Source of the DNA: Clostridiales bacterium
GTDB taxonomy: Bacteria > Bacillota > Clostridia > Christensenellales > CAG-314
Direction: 5' to 3'
Assembly: GCA_022508375.1 (NCBI GenBank)
Contig: JAFLVJ010000001.1
Coordinates: forward strand, 192,857 to 256,856
DNA: 64,000 nt
The translations under genes were made by a program, and so were the position numbers. The notes under the pieces were generated by a model. The model was not told the origin of the DNA, searched no databases, and saw only the letters and a list, made by a program, of their open reading frames with translations. This document shows, one piece after another, positions 34,499-44,200 of this stretch. Every line of letters starts with the position of its first letter. Position 1 is the stretch's first letter.

Positions 34499-34516
34499 CG
34501 AGTCCCATTAGGGTCA
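34499..34516. repeat. 18-bp direct repeat, copy 2
   Basis: Exact second copy of the tRNA-Glu 3' end. The bases before it (CTCCCACTGCGTGGGAG hairpin) do not form the rest of a tRNA, so this is a fragment. The 165 bp between the copies contain hairpins but no open frame or mobility gene. Confidence 0.8.
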
Positions 34517-34519
34517 TTT

Positions 34520-34551
34520 AAAAGGTGCAAGGCATTTGCCTTGCACCTTTT
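34520..34551. terminator. Terminator at the end of the lipoprotein cluster
   Basis: A perfect 15-bp stem (AAAAGGTGCAAGGCA with TGCCTTGCACCTTTT, loop TT). It follows the minus-strand 2195-residue gene and has TTTTTTTT on the plus strand. Confidence 0.85.
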
Positions 34552-34563
34552 TTTTATCGTTAT

Positions 34564-37500
34564 TTAGTCTTCTTTTGTCCAAACGTTAATGGCGTTGTTT
34601 TCACCATAGTACCAATACTGTTCGCCATCCTCTGCGGAACCGTTTTCGTAGGGATTTTCCGCGCTGAAATAGTAGCGGGTCGCATTGATAAACGTTGTAT
34701 TGTTAGTAGCAACAATCTTACCACTGACACCGAGTGTAGCATCCCATTGTGCTTTCGTTCCGTGATAGTAAACCGTCGTGAGCGCGTTGCAGTTTTGGAA
34801 AGCGCTTGCCGCAACGGACGTAACGTTACTGCCCACCACTACGTATTCCAACTTAGTACAACCGGAGAACATACTGCCGGTGATTGTTGTAACACCGTCG
34901 CCGATAATAACGCTTGTAAGCGAAGTACAACCCATGAAAACATTTGTTCCCAGCGTCGTCACGCTATCGGGAATAACAACGCTTGTGAGCGCGCTACAAC
35001 CGTTGAAAGCGGAGTTGCTGATGGTATTGATCTTGTTGTGAAGCGTGACGCTTTGCAAGCTCTTGCAGTTTTGGAAAGTGTTGCCCTTAATCTGGGTGAC
35101 GCTCTCAGGAATCGTAATACTTGTAAGTCCCGATCCATAGAATACACCGACGTTAGCGGTTGCAAGGGACGAAGACGCGCCCAAGTATGTAACCGTAGCG
35201 GGAATAGTAAAGTTTGCAAGGGCAGTACAATTTTTGAATGCCGAGTTTCCTATTGTCGTAATCGCGCCCGAAATATTTACACTGCTGAGTGCCGAACAGT
35301 CTTCAAATGTGCTTGCCGGAATATCCACTGTCGTTGCCCAATTTACCGTCGTGATTGCCGTGTTCTTTTGAAGAAGGTTAGTACCCACACTTGTTACCGT
35401 CGAAGGTATGGTAAGACTGGTCATCTTCGTTCCATAGAAGGCATAATTGCCAATTGTTGTAACTGATGCGGGAATTTCAAACTTGACACTCAACGGACAG
35501 TTGTAGAACGCGTAGGTATCAATGGTCGCAAGCAGACTGTCATCTTCGAAGGTAACACTGGTGATTGACGCATTGATAAACGCCGCAGGACCAATCTTGG
35601 TTACGCTTGCAGGTATAGTAATGCTTGTAAGCGAGGTACAACCCTTGAAAATACCGTTCGTACTGGCGCTCACGCTACCTGTAGTCGACTGAATGGTCGT
35701 TACGTTGCTACCGAAAGTCACATTGGTGAGGCTGGTGCAATTTTCGAAGAAGTTAGCCGCATCAATCAAGTTGCAGTTGATTGTAGCCTCTCTAAGCGCG
35801 GCGCAACCGCTAAACATAGCGGTAAGGCTCTTGGTTGTGTCAACACCGCTACCGATGGTCGCCGATACAAGCGATTTGCAGTTTTTGAATGCGGAAGTGC
35901 CAAGCGAAGTCACGGTATCGGGAACAACAATACTTTCAAGCGCGGAACCTTCGAATGCGCTTGTGCCAATTGTGGTTACGGACGACGGAATAGTAACGCT
36001 TGTTAATTTCGTGCCGTAGAACGTTTGTTGCGGAATTTCCACTACTCCCTCGGGAATAGTTATACTTTCCAGTCCCGAATTATAAAAGGCGCTTTGACTT
36101 CCGAAAGATACGATACCTTCCGGCAATTCAATACTCTTGAGACCTTTACAGTTGTAGAAGAACTGCGTGGGAATTTCCGTCATATCGCTTGGAAGTGTAA
36201 CGCTTGTTAGCAATTCACAATCCCAAAACATAGCAACGCCCAGTTGCGTACCAGCATGGAATGTTACCGATTGAAGTTTCTTAGATGCGCGGAATGCGCT
36301 ACGCATGACAGTTTCTACCGTTGCGGGAACTTCAACTGTGATAAGTCCCGTATTATCGAATGCATAGCAACCGATAACTTTTACACTGGAAGGAATTGTG
36401 AAACTGGTAAGCGACGTGCAGTTTTGGAACACACCCTTGTCACTCGAATCTGTATTCGGACCGATATTTTGTAGGAAATACTCGCCGTTGTCGTTAGACT
36501 TGACAGTAACGCTTGCAAGCGCCGAGCAGTCAAAGAAACCGTAATCGGGAAGCGTAACAAGTCCGTAACCGATGACAAGCGTTTCAAGACTTGCGCACTT
36601 GCGGAAAGCGCCGTCGCCAAGCGTAGTTAAACTGTTGGGAAGCGTGACGGACATAAGTCCCGACTCGCGGAACGCCTCGGTACCAATGGAGGCAATGCCC
36701 TCGTGAAGCGTGATGCTCTTTAGCGCCGAACACTTGTAAAACGCTTGGTTGTTGATTGCCGTAATGGCGCTGTCAAGCGTAACGCTGCTGAGTGCCGTAC
36801 ATCCGTTAAAGATACTGTCACTCAACCTGTTACCGTACACCGTTGCGCTAACGAGCGCCGTACAGGAATTAAATGCCGACGCTCCCAACTCGGTAACGGT
36901 TTCGGGAATGATGATGGATTGAAGTTTCGAACTTTGGAATGCAGACGCGCCAATTGTCGTAACACTTGCAGGTATGGTAATACCGGTAATTCCTGCGCCT
37001 TGGAAAGCAGACGTACCGATACTTGTGACCGTTGCAGGTATATCTATTGCAGTAAGCGCGCTACAACTGTTAAACGCTTGCGCGCCAATGGAAGTGAGCG
37101 CGACGTCGCCTGTGAACGTGACTGTAGCAAGCAACGAGCAGGTCTGGAATGCCATGTTTTCAATCGTCTTTACACCGGCAATCTCGGCGAAAACAAGTTT
37201 GGAGCAACTTTGGAATGCGCCTGTGCCAATGGTATCTACACCACCAATGGTCACGCTTTCCAACTTGGTACAACTACGGAACGCGTAAGCGCCGATAAGT
37301 TGCATGCCTGCAGGCAAGGAAACGGACGTGAGACTTGAACAGTTGTAGAACACACCGTTGGTGTTCGTATCGGTCGCAGTACCAAGCGTCTTGAGGGCGC
37401 TACCCTCAGCAAACGTGAGGCTGGAAAGGCTGGGATTGAACCTGAACGCGGCTGTTCCTATAGACGTGACGCTTGCAGGAATTGTAACACTTGTGAGCGC

Positions 37501-40500
37501 TGCTGCGTTTGTACCCGATGCTGCCGAACCGGAAAATGCGTTTGTACCGATGGTAAGAAGTCCGCTGGGAAGGCTAAGTTCGACAAGTCCCTTCAACATA
37601 TAAAACGCCTCGTCGCCAATTTCCTTGACGCCGCCGTCCGCCATGGTGACAGACTTGATGCTATCGGCATTGTAGAATGCGCGGTAGCCAATTTTTTGTA
37701 CGGTTACTGGAATGTAAACGTTTTGCGTGACGGTTGCGGCATTAGCGTTCATGTCCTTGAATGCATTTTCCGCAATTTCTTTGACGGGTTTTCCGTCAAT
37801 TATAGCCGCGATGTTAATAGTTGTTACTGTTTTGAGAGAATCCTCGTAACCCGTAACGATGTAATACGTTTCGTCGTTGCTAAGGGTATATTTGATACCT
37901 TCCGTGGGCTCGGGACCGGGAACGAACTCGGGCCAGATCTCAATTTCGCCGTCTTGGTCGTAATGCCAGTAGTTGCCTTCTACATAGGGAAGGTCCTCAC
38001 TGTAATAATAGATTGTAGCACGCGAAAGTACCGATTGATTGCTTGCGTCAACGTTAATATCGTTGAAATCGGCAATACCACCCATGTAGTATATACTGGT
38101 GAGAGCTGAGCAGCCGTCGAACACATCCCTACCAATAGTCGTCAATGACGTAGGAAGAATGATAGATTCGAGCGACGAACAACCCTTGAATGCGTACATT
38201 TCGATTTTTTCAATGGACGCGTCGTCTTCGAAGATTACTTTGGAAAGACTCGAGCAGCCTTCAAATGCGTTGGCGCTGATGGTAACAACGCCACCGGGAA
38301 TGGTAATGGATTCCAACTTGTCGCAGTTAAGGAATACTCTTCCCTTGATAGTGTTAATACCGCTACCGAGTTCGATAGATACAAGTCCCGCTCCTTCAAA
38401 GGCGGACGCCTCGATGCTTGTAACGGAATCGGGTACCGTATAGGATACAAGGGACGTACAACCCTTAAACGCCGAATTTTCGATAGAGGTTATCTGTCCT
38501 GCAAACGACACTGATGTGAGCGACGTGCAGCCTTCGAAAAGAGCCGTATTTATACGCGTAACCGATTCGCTGAGAACGGTAACGCTTACAAGATCTTTAC
38601 AGCCTGCAAACGCACTACTTCCGACGTTGGTAACATGTGCGGGAACGGTAAACTCCGTAAAGCCTGTGCGTTGGAAAGCAAACGCTTCAAAGGACGTAAT
38701 TGTTGAAGGGATATCAATGTGCTTGAGCGACGTGCAACCGCTGAACATGCCGTTGGCAATTGCGGTAAGACCGCTACCCAACGTGACGGAGGTTAAGGAC
38801 GTGCAGTTTTCAAATACCTTATTTCCGAGTGCCGTAACGGAATTGGGAATGACGATACTCTCAAGCGCCGTGCAATCCTTGAAGGCGCCCATGCCAATCT
38901 GGGTGATACCTTCGCGAAGTGTAATTGTTCTGAGTGAACTCATACCCGAGAAGAGCAACGAGTCAACTGAATTGATACCACTACCCAAAACTACTTCTTC
39001 AAGCGAGCTACAGCCTGCAAATACGCTGGTACCGAGGTATGTAACGGAATCGGGAATTACAATACTACCCAAAGTTGCACATCCACTGAAAGCAGCTGAG
39101 TTAATTCTACTGAGGTTTTGCGGAAGCTCGATACCGTCAAGCACAGAGCAATTTTGGAATGCGTACGCGCCGATAATATCAAGCTTGCTTCCGCTTTCAA
39201 ACGAGACGGATGTAAGTGATGCGCAGCCGTAGAAAGCATATGTGAGGATACGCGTAACGTCAGCGGGAATAACAACACTTCCAAGACTTGCGCAGTTGTT
39301 GAAAGCGTAGTCGTTAATAACGGTAACAGTACTTGGAATCTCAATGCTTTCAAGTTTCGTGCACCCATCGAATAAAGCTACGCTAATCTCCGTGAGGTTA
39401 CAATTAAGTTCAATTGTTTTTAGCGATTCGCAGTACCTAAACGCGCTTGCGCCAATTGTAGTGACGGAACTGGGAACGATCAAGCTCGTAAGTGAAGTAC
39501 AACTGTAAAACGCGGCGGTTCCAATTGCCGTAAGTCCACTGGGAAGGACGATTCCGTCAAGTGACGTGCAACCGTAGAAAGCGTTATCGTCTATGCGCGT
39601 AACTGCCGCAGGAATCGTAAATGATGTAATCTTGGTGCAGTGAAGGAAGGTACCCTCGTAGATTGCTGTGAGGTTAAGTGTTCCCTCCACTGTGAGTACC
39701 ATATCCGAGCAATATGCAAAGGAGTACGGACCGATGACCGTAACTGACGCAGGGATTGTGAAGGACTTTAGCGAATAACAATGATAAAATACGCCAGTGA
39801 GGTTGTTAGCCGCGTCGGCGTCGGCGCCGATTGATTTCAAATTGGGATTAACGCCCTTCACCTCTTCAAGGAGTACGCACTCGGAGAACATACCCGCGGG
39901 AAGCACGTCGATACCGGAACTGAGCGTAACGGAAATAAGTTTTCCGCAGCCAACGAAAATTCCCTGTCCCAGTTGCGTGACGGAATTGGGAAGCGTAATA
40001 CTCGGAAGGTTGCGGTTGTAAGCAAACGCGCGCTCTCCAATAAATTCAAGTCCATCTGCAATGATGTATTCGATAATACCGTCGCAAACGTTGAACGCGT
40101 AGGATTCGATTTCACGCACACTACCGGGAATGTAAACGCGAACAATTCTATCTGCATTTTCAAACGCATTCTTACCGATAACGGTAACGCTATTGGGAAT
40201 GTACAGCGTTTGGAATGCTTGCGGATCGCTATCTGTAGGCATACCGTTCATGTTGTAGAAAGCTCTGTTTTCGATAATCGTTACAGGAACGCCTTGGTAT
40301 GTATCTGCAATGACGATATTTTCTTGAGTCAAGATATCATCGGTATAACCGACAACGGAAGCGCTTTTGCCGTCTGAGGAAAGCTTATATACAATACCGT
40401 TGCTTGCAGGTTTAGTGCTATAATCGATACCGCCGCAGATTGTGCAAACGCTGTTTTCGTAGTCATGAGAACCAACGGGATCGAGTGCGTCGCGTTCAAC

Positions 40501-41151
40501 GTGTGTGGGATCGTTTTTGCATGCACGGCGTTTTTCACCGGCAGTTCCGCAGTTGGGTTCTTTGGTAACGCTCCACTCACCCCAATCGTGTCCGGTTGCG
40601 GGAATGGATACGCCGTTTTTCTCATCGGTATATTGCGTACCGTGGAAGGTTACAGTTGCAGTTATATTTTTGCTACCGGCAAGAAGACAGCTTGCGTTAC
40701 GAATCGTCTCGCTACTAATACTTGCCTTAACTTCCTCGGTATGATCACAGTTTTCGCAGCTGAAGATCGCCGTTGCGGCAGAGTTGTCACTCTCCCATTT
40801 CCAAACGACTTCGTTGCTCCAAACGTGCTCCGTAGTGAGATCTCGTGTTTCGACGTGCATAGCGTCGTTCTTGCATACGCGACGTTCCTCGCCGGGCTTG
40901 TCACAATTTGCCGGCGTTGAAACGCTCCATTCGCCCCAGTCGTGTCCAAGCGCTGCAATCGGCTCGGTTTGGGTGTCGTCGCCATCGACGCAAGTTCGAG
41001 AGCGCACGCCAGCTTCCGTACAAGTCGGGGCTTTCGTGATGGTCCATTCATTGTAGGTGTGCTCGTGATTTGTATCATCACATGCGCTAAATCCAAACGC
41101 AAGCGCGATAATTGAGCATGCTACAAGGAGTCCAACAAATAGTTTCTTCAT
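34564..41151 (-). CDS. Giant BspA-like leucine-rich-repeat lipoprotein, 2195 residues
   Basis: Surface lipoprotein, probably an adhesin or ligand-binding protein. A signal peptide ends in the lipobox FSAC (Cys at about 24). Residues about 28-260 hold cysteine-containing modules repeating W-x-x-x-K/S-x-P-x-C and GHDWGEWSV. Two long arrays of LRR_5 (BspA/TpLRR) repeats of about 23 residues follow (about 265-1030 and 1070-2150), built on patterns such as LTSVTIPASVTSIGTSAFxGC. The arrays are separated by a linker near residues 1035-1075, and the tail is YGENNAINVWTKED. There is no cell-wall sorting signal, so the lipid is the anchor. GAAGGAGG precedes the ATG. It follows the 1643-residue gene by 62 bp and is probably co-transcribed. 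The ligand is unknown. Confidence 0.9.
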   Translation of the reverse strand: MKKLFVGLLVACSIIALAFGFSACDDTNHEHTYNEWTITKAPTCTEAGVRSRTCVDGDDTQTEPIAALGHDWGEWSVSTPANCDKPGEERRVCKNDAMHVETRDLTTEHVWSNEVVWKWESDNSAATAIFSCENCDHTEEVKASISSETIRNASCLLAGSKNITATVTFHGTQYTDEKNGVSIPATGHDWGEWSVTKEPNCGTAGEKRRACKNDPTHVERDALDPVGSHDYENSVCTICGGIDYSTKPASNGIVYKLSSDGKSASVVGYTDDILTQENIVIADTYQGVPVTIIENRAFYNMNGMPTDSDPQAFQTLYIPNSVTVIGKNAFENADRIVRVYIPGSVREIESYAFNVCDGIIEYIIADGLEFIGERAFAYNRNLPSITLPNSVTQLGQGIFVGCGKLISVTLSSGIDVLPAGMFSECVLLEEVKGVNPNLKSIGADADAANNLTGVFYHCYSLKSFTIPASVTVIGPYSFAYCSDMVLTVEGTLNLTAIYEGTFLHCTKITSFTIPAAVTRIDDNAFYGCTSLDGIVLPSGLTAIGTAAFYSCTSLTSLIVPSSVTTIGASAFRYCESLKTIELNCNLTEISVALFDGCTKLESIEIPSTVTVINDYAFNNCASLGSVVIPADVTRILTYAFYGCASLTSVSFESGSKLDIIGAYAFQNCSVLDGIELPQNLSRINSAAFSGCATLGSIVIPDSVTYLGTSVFAGCSSLEEVVLGSGINSVDSLLFSGMSSLRTITLREGITQIGMGAFKDCTALESIVIPNSVTALGNKVFENCTSLTSVTLGSGLTAIANGMFSGCTSLKHIDIPSTITSFEAFAFQRTGFTEFTVPAHVTNVGSSAFAGCKDLVSVTVLSESVTRINTALFEGCTSLTSVSFAGQITSIENSAFKGCTSLVSYTVPDSVTSIEASAFEGAGLVSIELGSGINTIKGRVFLNCDKLESITIPGGVVTISANAFEGCSSLSKVIFEDDASIEKIEMYAFKGCSSLESIILPTSLTTIGRDVFDGCSALTSIYYMGGIADFNDINVDASNQSVLSRATIYYYSEDLPYVEGNYWHYDQDGEIEIWPEFVPGPEPTEGIKYTLSNDETYYIVTGYEDSLKTVTTINIAAIIDGKPVKEIAENAFKDMNANAATVTQNVYIPVTVQKIGYRAFYNADSIKSVTMADGGVKEIGDEAFYMLKGLVELSLPSGLLTIGTNAFSGSAASGTNAAALTSVTIPASVTSIGTAAFRFNPSLSSLTFAEGSALKTLGTATDTNTNGVFYNCSSLTSVSLPAGMQLIGAYAFRSCTKLESVTIGGVDTIGTGAFQSCSKLVFAEIAGVKTIENMAFQTCSLLATVTFTGDVALTSIGAQAFNSCSALTAIDIPATVTSIGTSAFQGAGITGITIPASVTTIGASAFQSSKLQSIIIPETVTELGASAFNSCTALVSATVYGNRLSDSIFNGCTALSSVTLDSAITAINNQAFYKCSALKSITLHEGIASIGTEAFRESGLMSVTLPNSLTTLGDGAFRKCASLETLVIGYGLVTLPDYGFFDCSALASVTVKSNDNGEYFLQNIGPNTDSSDKGVFQNCTSLTSFTIPSSVKVIGCYAFDNTGLITVEVPATVETVMRSAFRASKKLQSVTFHAGTQLGVAMFWDCELLTSVTLPSDMTEIPTQFFYNCKGLKSIELPEGIVSFGSQSAFYNSGLESITIPEGVVEIPQQTFYGTKLTSVTIPSSVTTIGTSAFEGSALESIVVPDTVTSLGTSAFKNCKSLVSATIGSGVDTTKSLTAMFSGCAALREATINCNLIDAANFFENCTSLTNVTFGSNVTTIQSTTGSVSASTNGIFKGCTSLTSITIPASVTKIGPAAFINASITSVTFEDDSLLATIDTYAFYNCPLSVKFEIPASVTTIGNYAFYGTKMTSLTIPSTVTSVGTNLLQKNTAITTVNWATTVDIPASTFEDCSALSSVNISGAITTIGNSAFKNCTALANFTIPATVTYLGASSSLATANVGVFYGSGLTSITIPESVTQIKGNTFQNCKSLQSVTLHNKINTISNSAFNGCSALTSVVIPDSVTTLGTNVFMGCTSLTSVIIGDGVTTITGSMFSGCTKLEYVVVGSNVTSVAASAFQNCNALTTVYYHGTKAQWDATLGVSGKIVATNNTTFINATRYYFSAENPYENGSAEDGEQYWYYGENNAINVWTKED

Positions 41152-41213
41152 AGTTCTATCCTCCTTCTATATTTCTTTTGAATAATAATGTAACAGTTTC
41201 TTTTGCCAAGTGA

Positions 41214-44200
41214 TTATTCAAGCACCGTTACCGTTGCCGTATAGCCCCCTTCACTCCTGACGAAGGTGATGCTTATTGTTACGCTTTGGTAATTACTGCC
41301 ATAGATAGTTGCATTCCACACGCCATCCTCTTTAGAGAGCGCGGTGACTGTCTGAATATAGTATCGACCCGATGAAATCTGCTTGCCGATTTGCGCTATC
41401 ATCACAATGTCTCCGTTTTCATCGAGAAGCAGTCCGAATAGATACCCGTCATCATCCGAACGAATACGCATATAGTCATAAACTGAAATGGAAGCGCCTG
41501 TGATAAAGCCGTAATCGTTATAGATATAGGTAACCAGTACGCCCTGCGTTGCCGTAGAGCTATTGACAATCCAGCAGAAGTAAGACGAATCGGGTGCAAG
41601 ACGGATATCCGTCGCTTTATCCTCTGTTTCAAGATACACGCCATCTTTAAACAGACCGAAGTCCATGAGTGTGCCGACGTCATAGTCCGCGAAATCGCTG
41701 TTAAGATATTGCACCGTCGTCACCGAATAATCCCCGTCCGAGGACGTATTCGAAACGCATGCAAGATACATGATATAGCAGTAGTAAACACGCGAACCGA
41801 TGGTTACATACGTTGACATATCGATGTAGAAGTCGATTTCATACGCATACGCACCTCTCTCGAAATATACGAAGTACATGTAGCCGTATGTCGGATCGGA
41901 TTCCGCCGCTTCCCATACTTCCTCGTTTTCGAATTCGAGCGCCACTTCGCCTGATGCGTCTGTAATGTAGTTGAAGCCGCCGTCCGCAAGGACATATCCG
42001 AGGTAGCGCGATCCGACGTAGTACATATTGATATCGATATAACCGAATGCACCGGCTGGAATTACACCGTAATACATGTAGTACATGATTGCAGAATAGG
42101 ACAGCAGGTTGGTTGTGATGGGAACAATGGTAACCTCACAGGTGCTGTCGCCATCGGGAACGTAGTTGAGCACTACGGGAAATACCGTCTCGCCCGTTGT
42201 GATATACTCGAAGATTATGGATACCACCACTTTACCGTCCTCATACTTAACGGTAAGATAGCAGGATTCACCGTAGAATACGGCAGTCGTCTGGAACTCC
42301 GCCGTACCTGTCGGCGTGAAGGTCAGCTCCATATCAATGGGTTGTGTGCCGACCTCGTGATGATACATAAAGGTAAGCAGCGAACCTTCCGTATAACGGT
42401 AGAAGGTTTTGCCGTCCATTTCCGTACTGTCGCCCTTGGGAAGGTCCATCGTCTGCGCCCTGTAATAATACGGCGCAGTGCTTGTATCGAAGTAATATAA
42501 AGTTGCCGTAATTCCGTCATCTGCTACGGTATAGTAGGCTTTGACTCCGTTAATCATTGCATAATCGCCAAACCATATAGCCGCCAAATCCGAAGCGTAA
42601 TACACTCCGTAATACTGCGAGTTATCGACGTATGCAAATGTTTTGTTCGTGGCGTCAATCATGAATAGACGGTCGAAATCAGCGCACTCAAACGCGATGA
42701 GCGTATCCGTCACAGCATGATACATTCCTTCAATTGGGATACCGTCGGCGCCGATATAGGTACCGAGACCGTAACCGTCCAGCATCAGCATCGACCAGTC
42801 GTCTGCAATATAGACGTTACTGTTTACCTCATTTTGAACAACACAAAGGTAGTAACCGCTCATTGAGATAAAGGCAAATCTAAACGTTTGAGGCACGCCG
42901 TCGAGCACGACGTTGACAAGCACCTCTCCAAGCTCCGAATCGAGAATCTCGTAGTTACCAATTGCAACTGGGTAGCCGGAATCACTCGAAACATCGTAGA
43001 ACGATACAGCGTCATATCCGTTGAACAGCAAAACATACCCCAGAGGCATAAACGCGTCGTCAACTGCAATAAATGATACTCCGTAAAGCGCGTCACGGAC
43101 GGTAAAGCTATCGCCGGTCAGGTCGATGAAGTAAATCGTGCTTGACGTAATGAAATAGATAAGTTTTTCATCGTTTTCAGCAAATCGATACTGTCCCTGA
43201 CGAACTACACCATTTTTATCCGTGTAACTTGCCTCGAAGCTGAACCCGTCTAGTCTTAGCGTACCGTACGCGTTGGAAGTCAATATCGTATCGAGATTTT
43301 CGTCATAACGAAGGAAGACTTCTACGTTTCCCGTCGATAGTATCATAAATCGGAAGGGCGCAACCGTTGACGAAGAATCACTGGGCGTAAATACGTAGTA
43401 TTCTGCGCCGAAGACCGTCAAACCGCCGTAAGCGTACGTGCCCAGCGTCTCGGAAATCAAACGGCTTCCACGGTCGTTGTATTTGAGATATGCGGCGTTG
43501 CCTTTTCCGTCGATTGCAAGATGTACGGTGATGTCACGACCAAGTTCCCAATCGTAGCTGACCGATTCGTTCCACGTGTTGTCGTAGTAATACAGCTCCG
43601 TGGGGAACGCATCTAACACTATAAATGTGTTGTTCGTTGAATCCACTTCAAACGTTATGTACTTGTAACCGCTTCCGTTTACGTAGGTCTTAAACAAGAG
43701 CAGATTTTGACGGAAATAGCCCTGCGAGCTTCCATATGACAGGCTTCCTTCGTAAACCGTGCCGTCCGAGTCAAAGTACAGTGTACCCATTCCCGAAACG
43801 CCTAGCTCGACGTAGTGAATAATACCGTCGCCGTTCGCCTCGTAAAGTACGTGATATAATGCGGTCGAGTTCGCCTCGTGTAGATAGTAAACGTTGAGAA
43901 CAACACTACCTGTATCCAGAGAGTTCACAAAGAACACTGCCGAGGTGAATGAAATATAGTAGATAAAGTCGGTATCGATAATGGTTGTTAGTTCGAACTC
44001 ATAACGAATTATTTCGCTACCGATATTTACGGCGTCGTAAACACCCTTACCGATGAGCGTCCACGCGTAGGATTGACCGTCCTTGCTGATATATAGATAT
44101 AAATCAGCTGACTTTTGCTCATCGTCGTGAAGTACAATCAGCGGCATGGACGTAATCTGCGTGCCGTTAGTCGAATCGTACGTGAGCCAATAGTATTCCT

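Noticed and set aside
34525-41056. Long plus-strand frames opposite the giant LRR gene, up to 313 residues
   Set aside because: Repeats in the real gene force long open mirror frames; these lack starts with ribosome sites and have no domain pattern.
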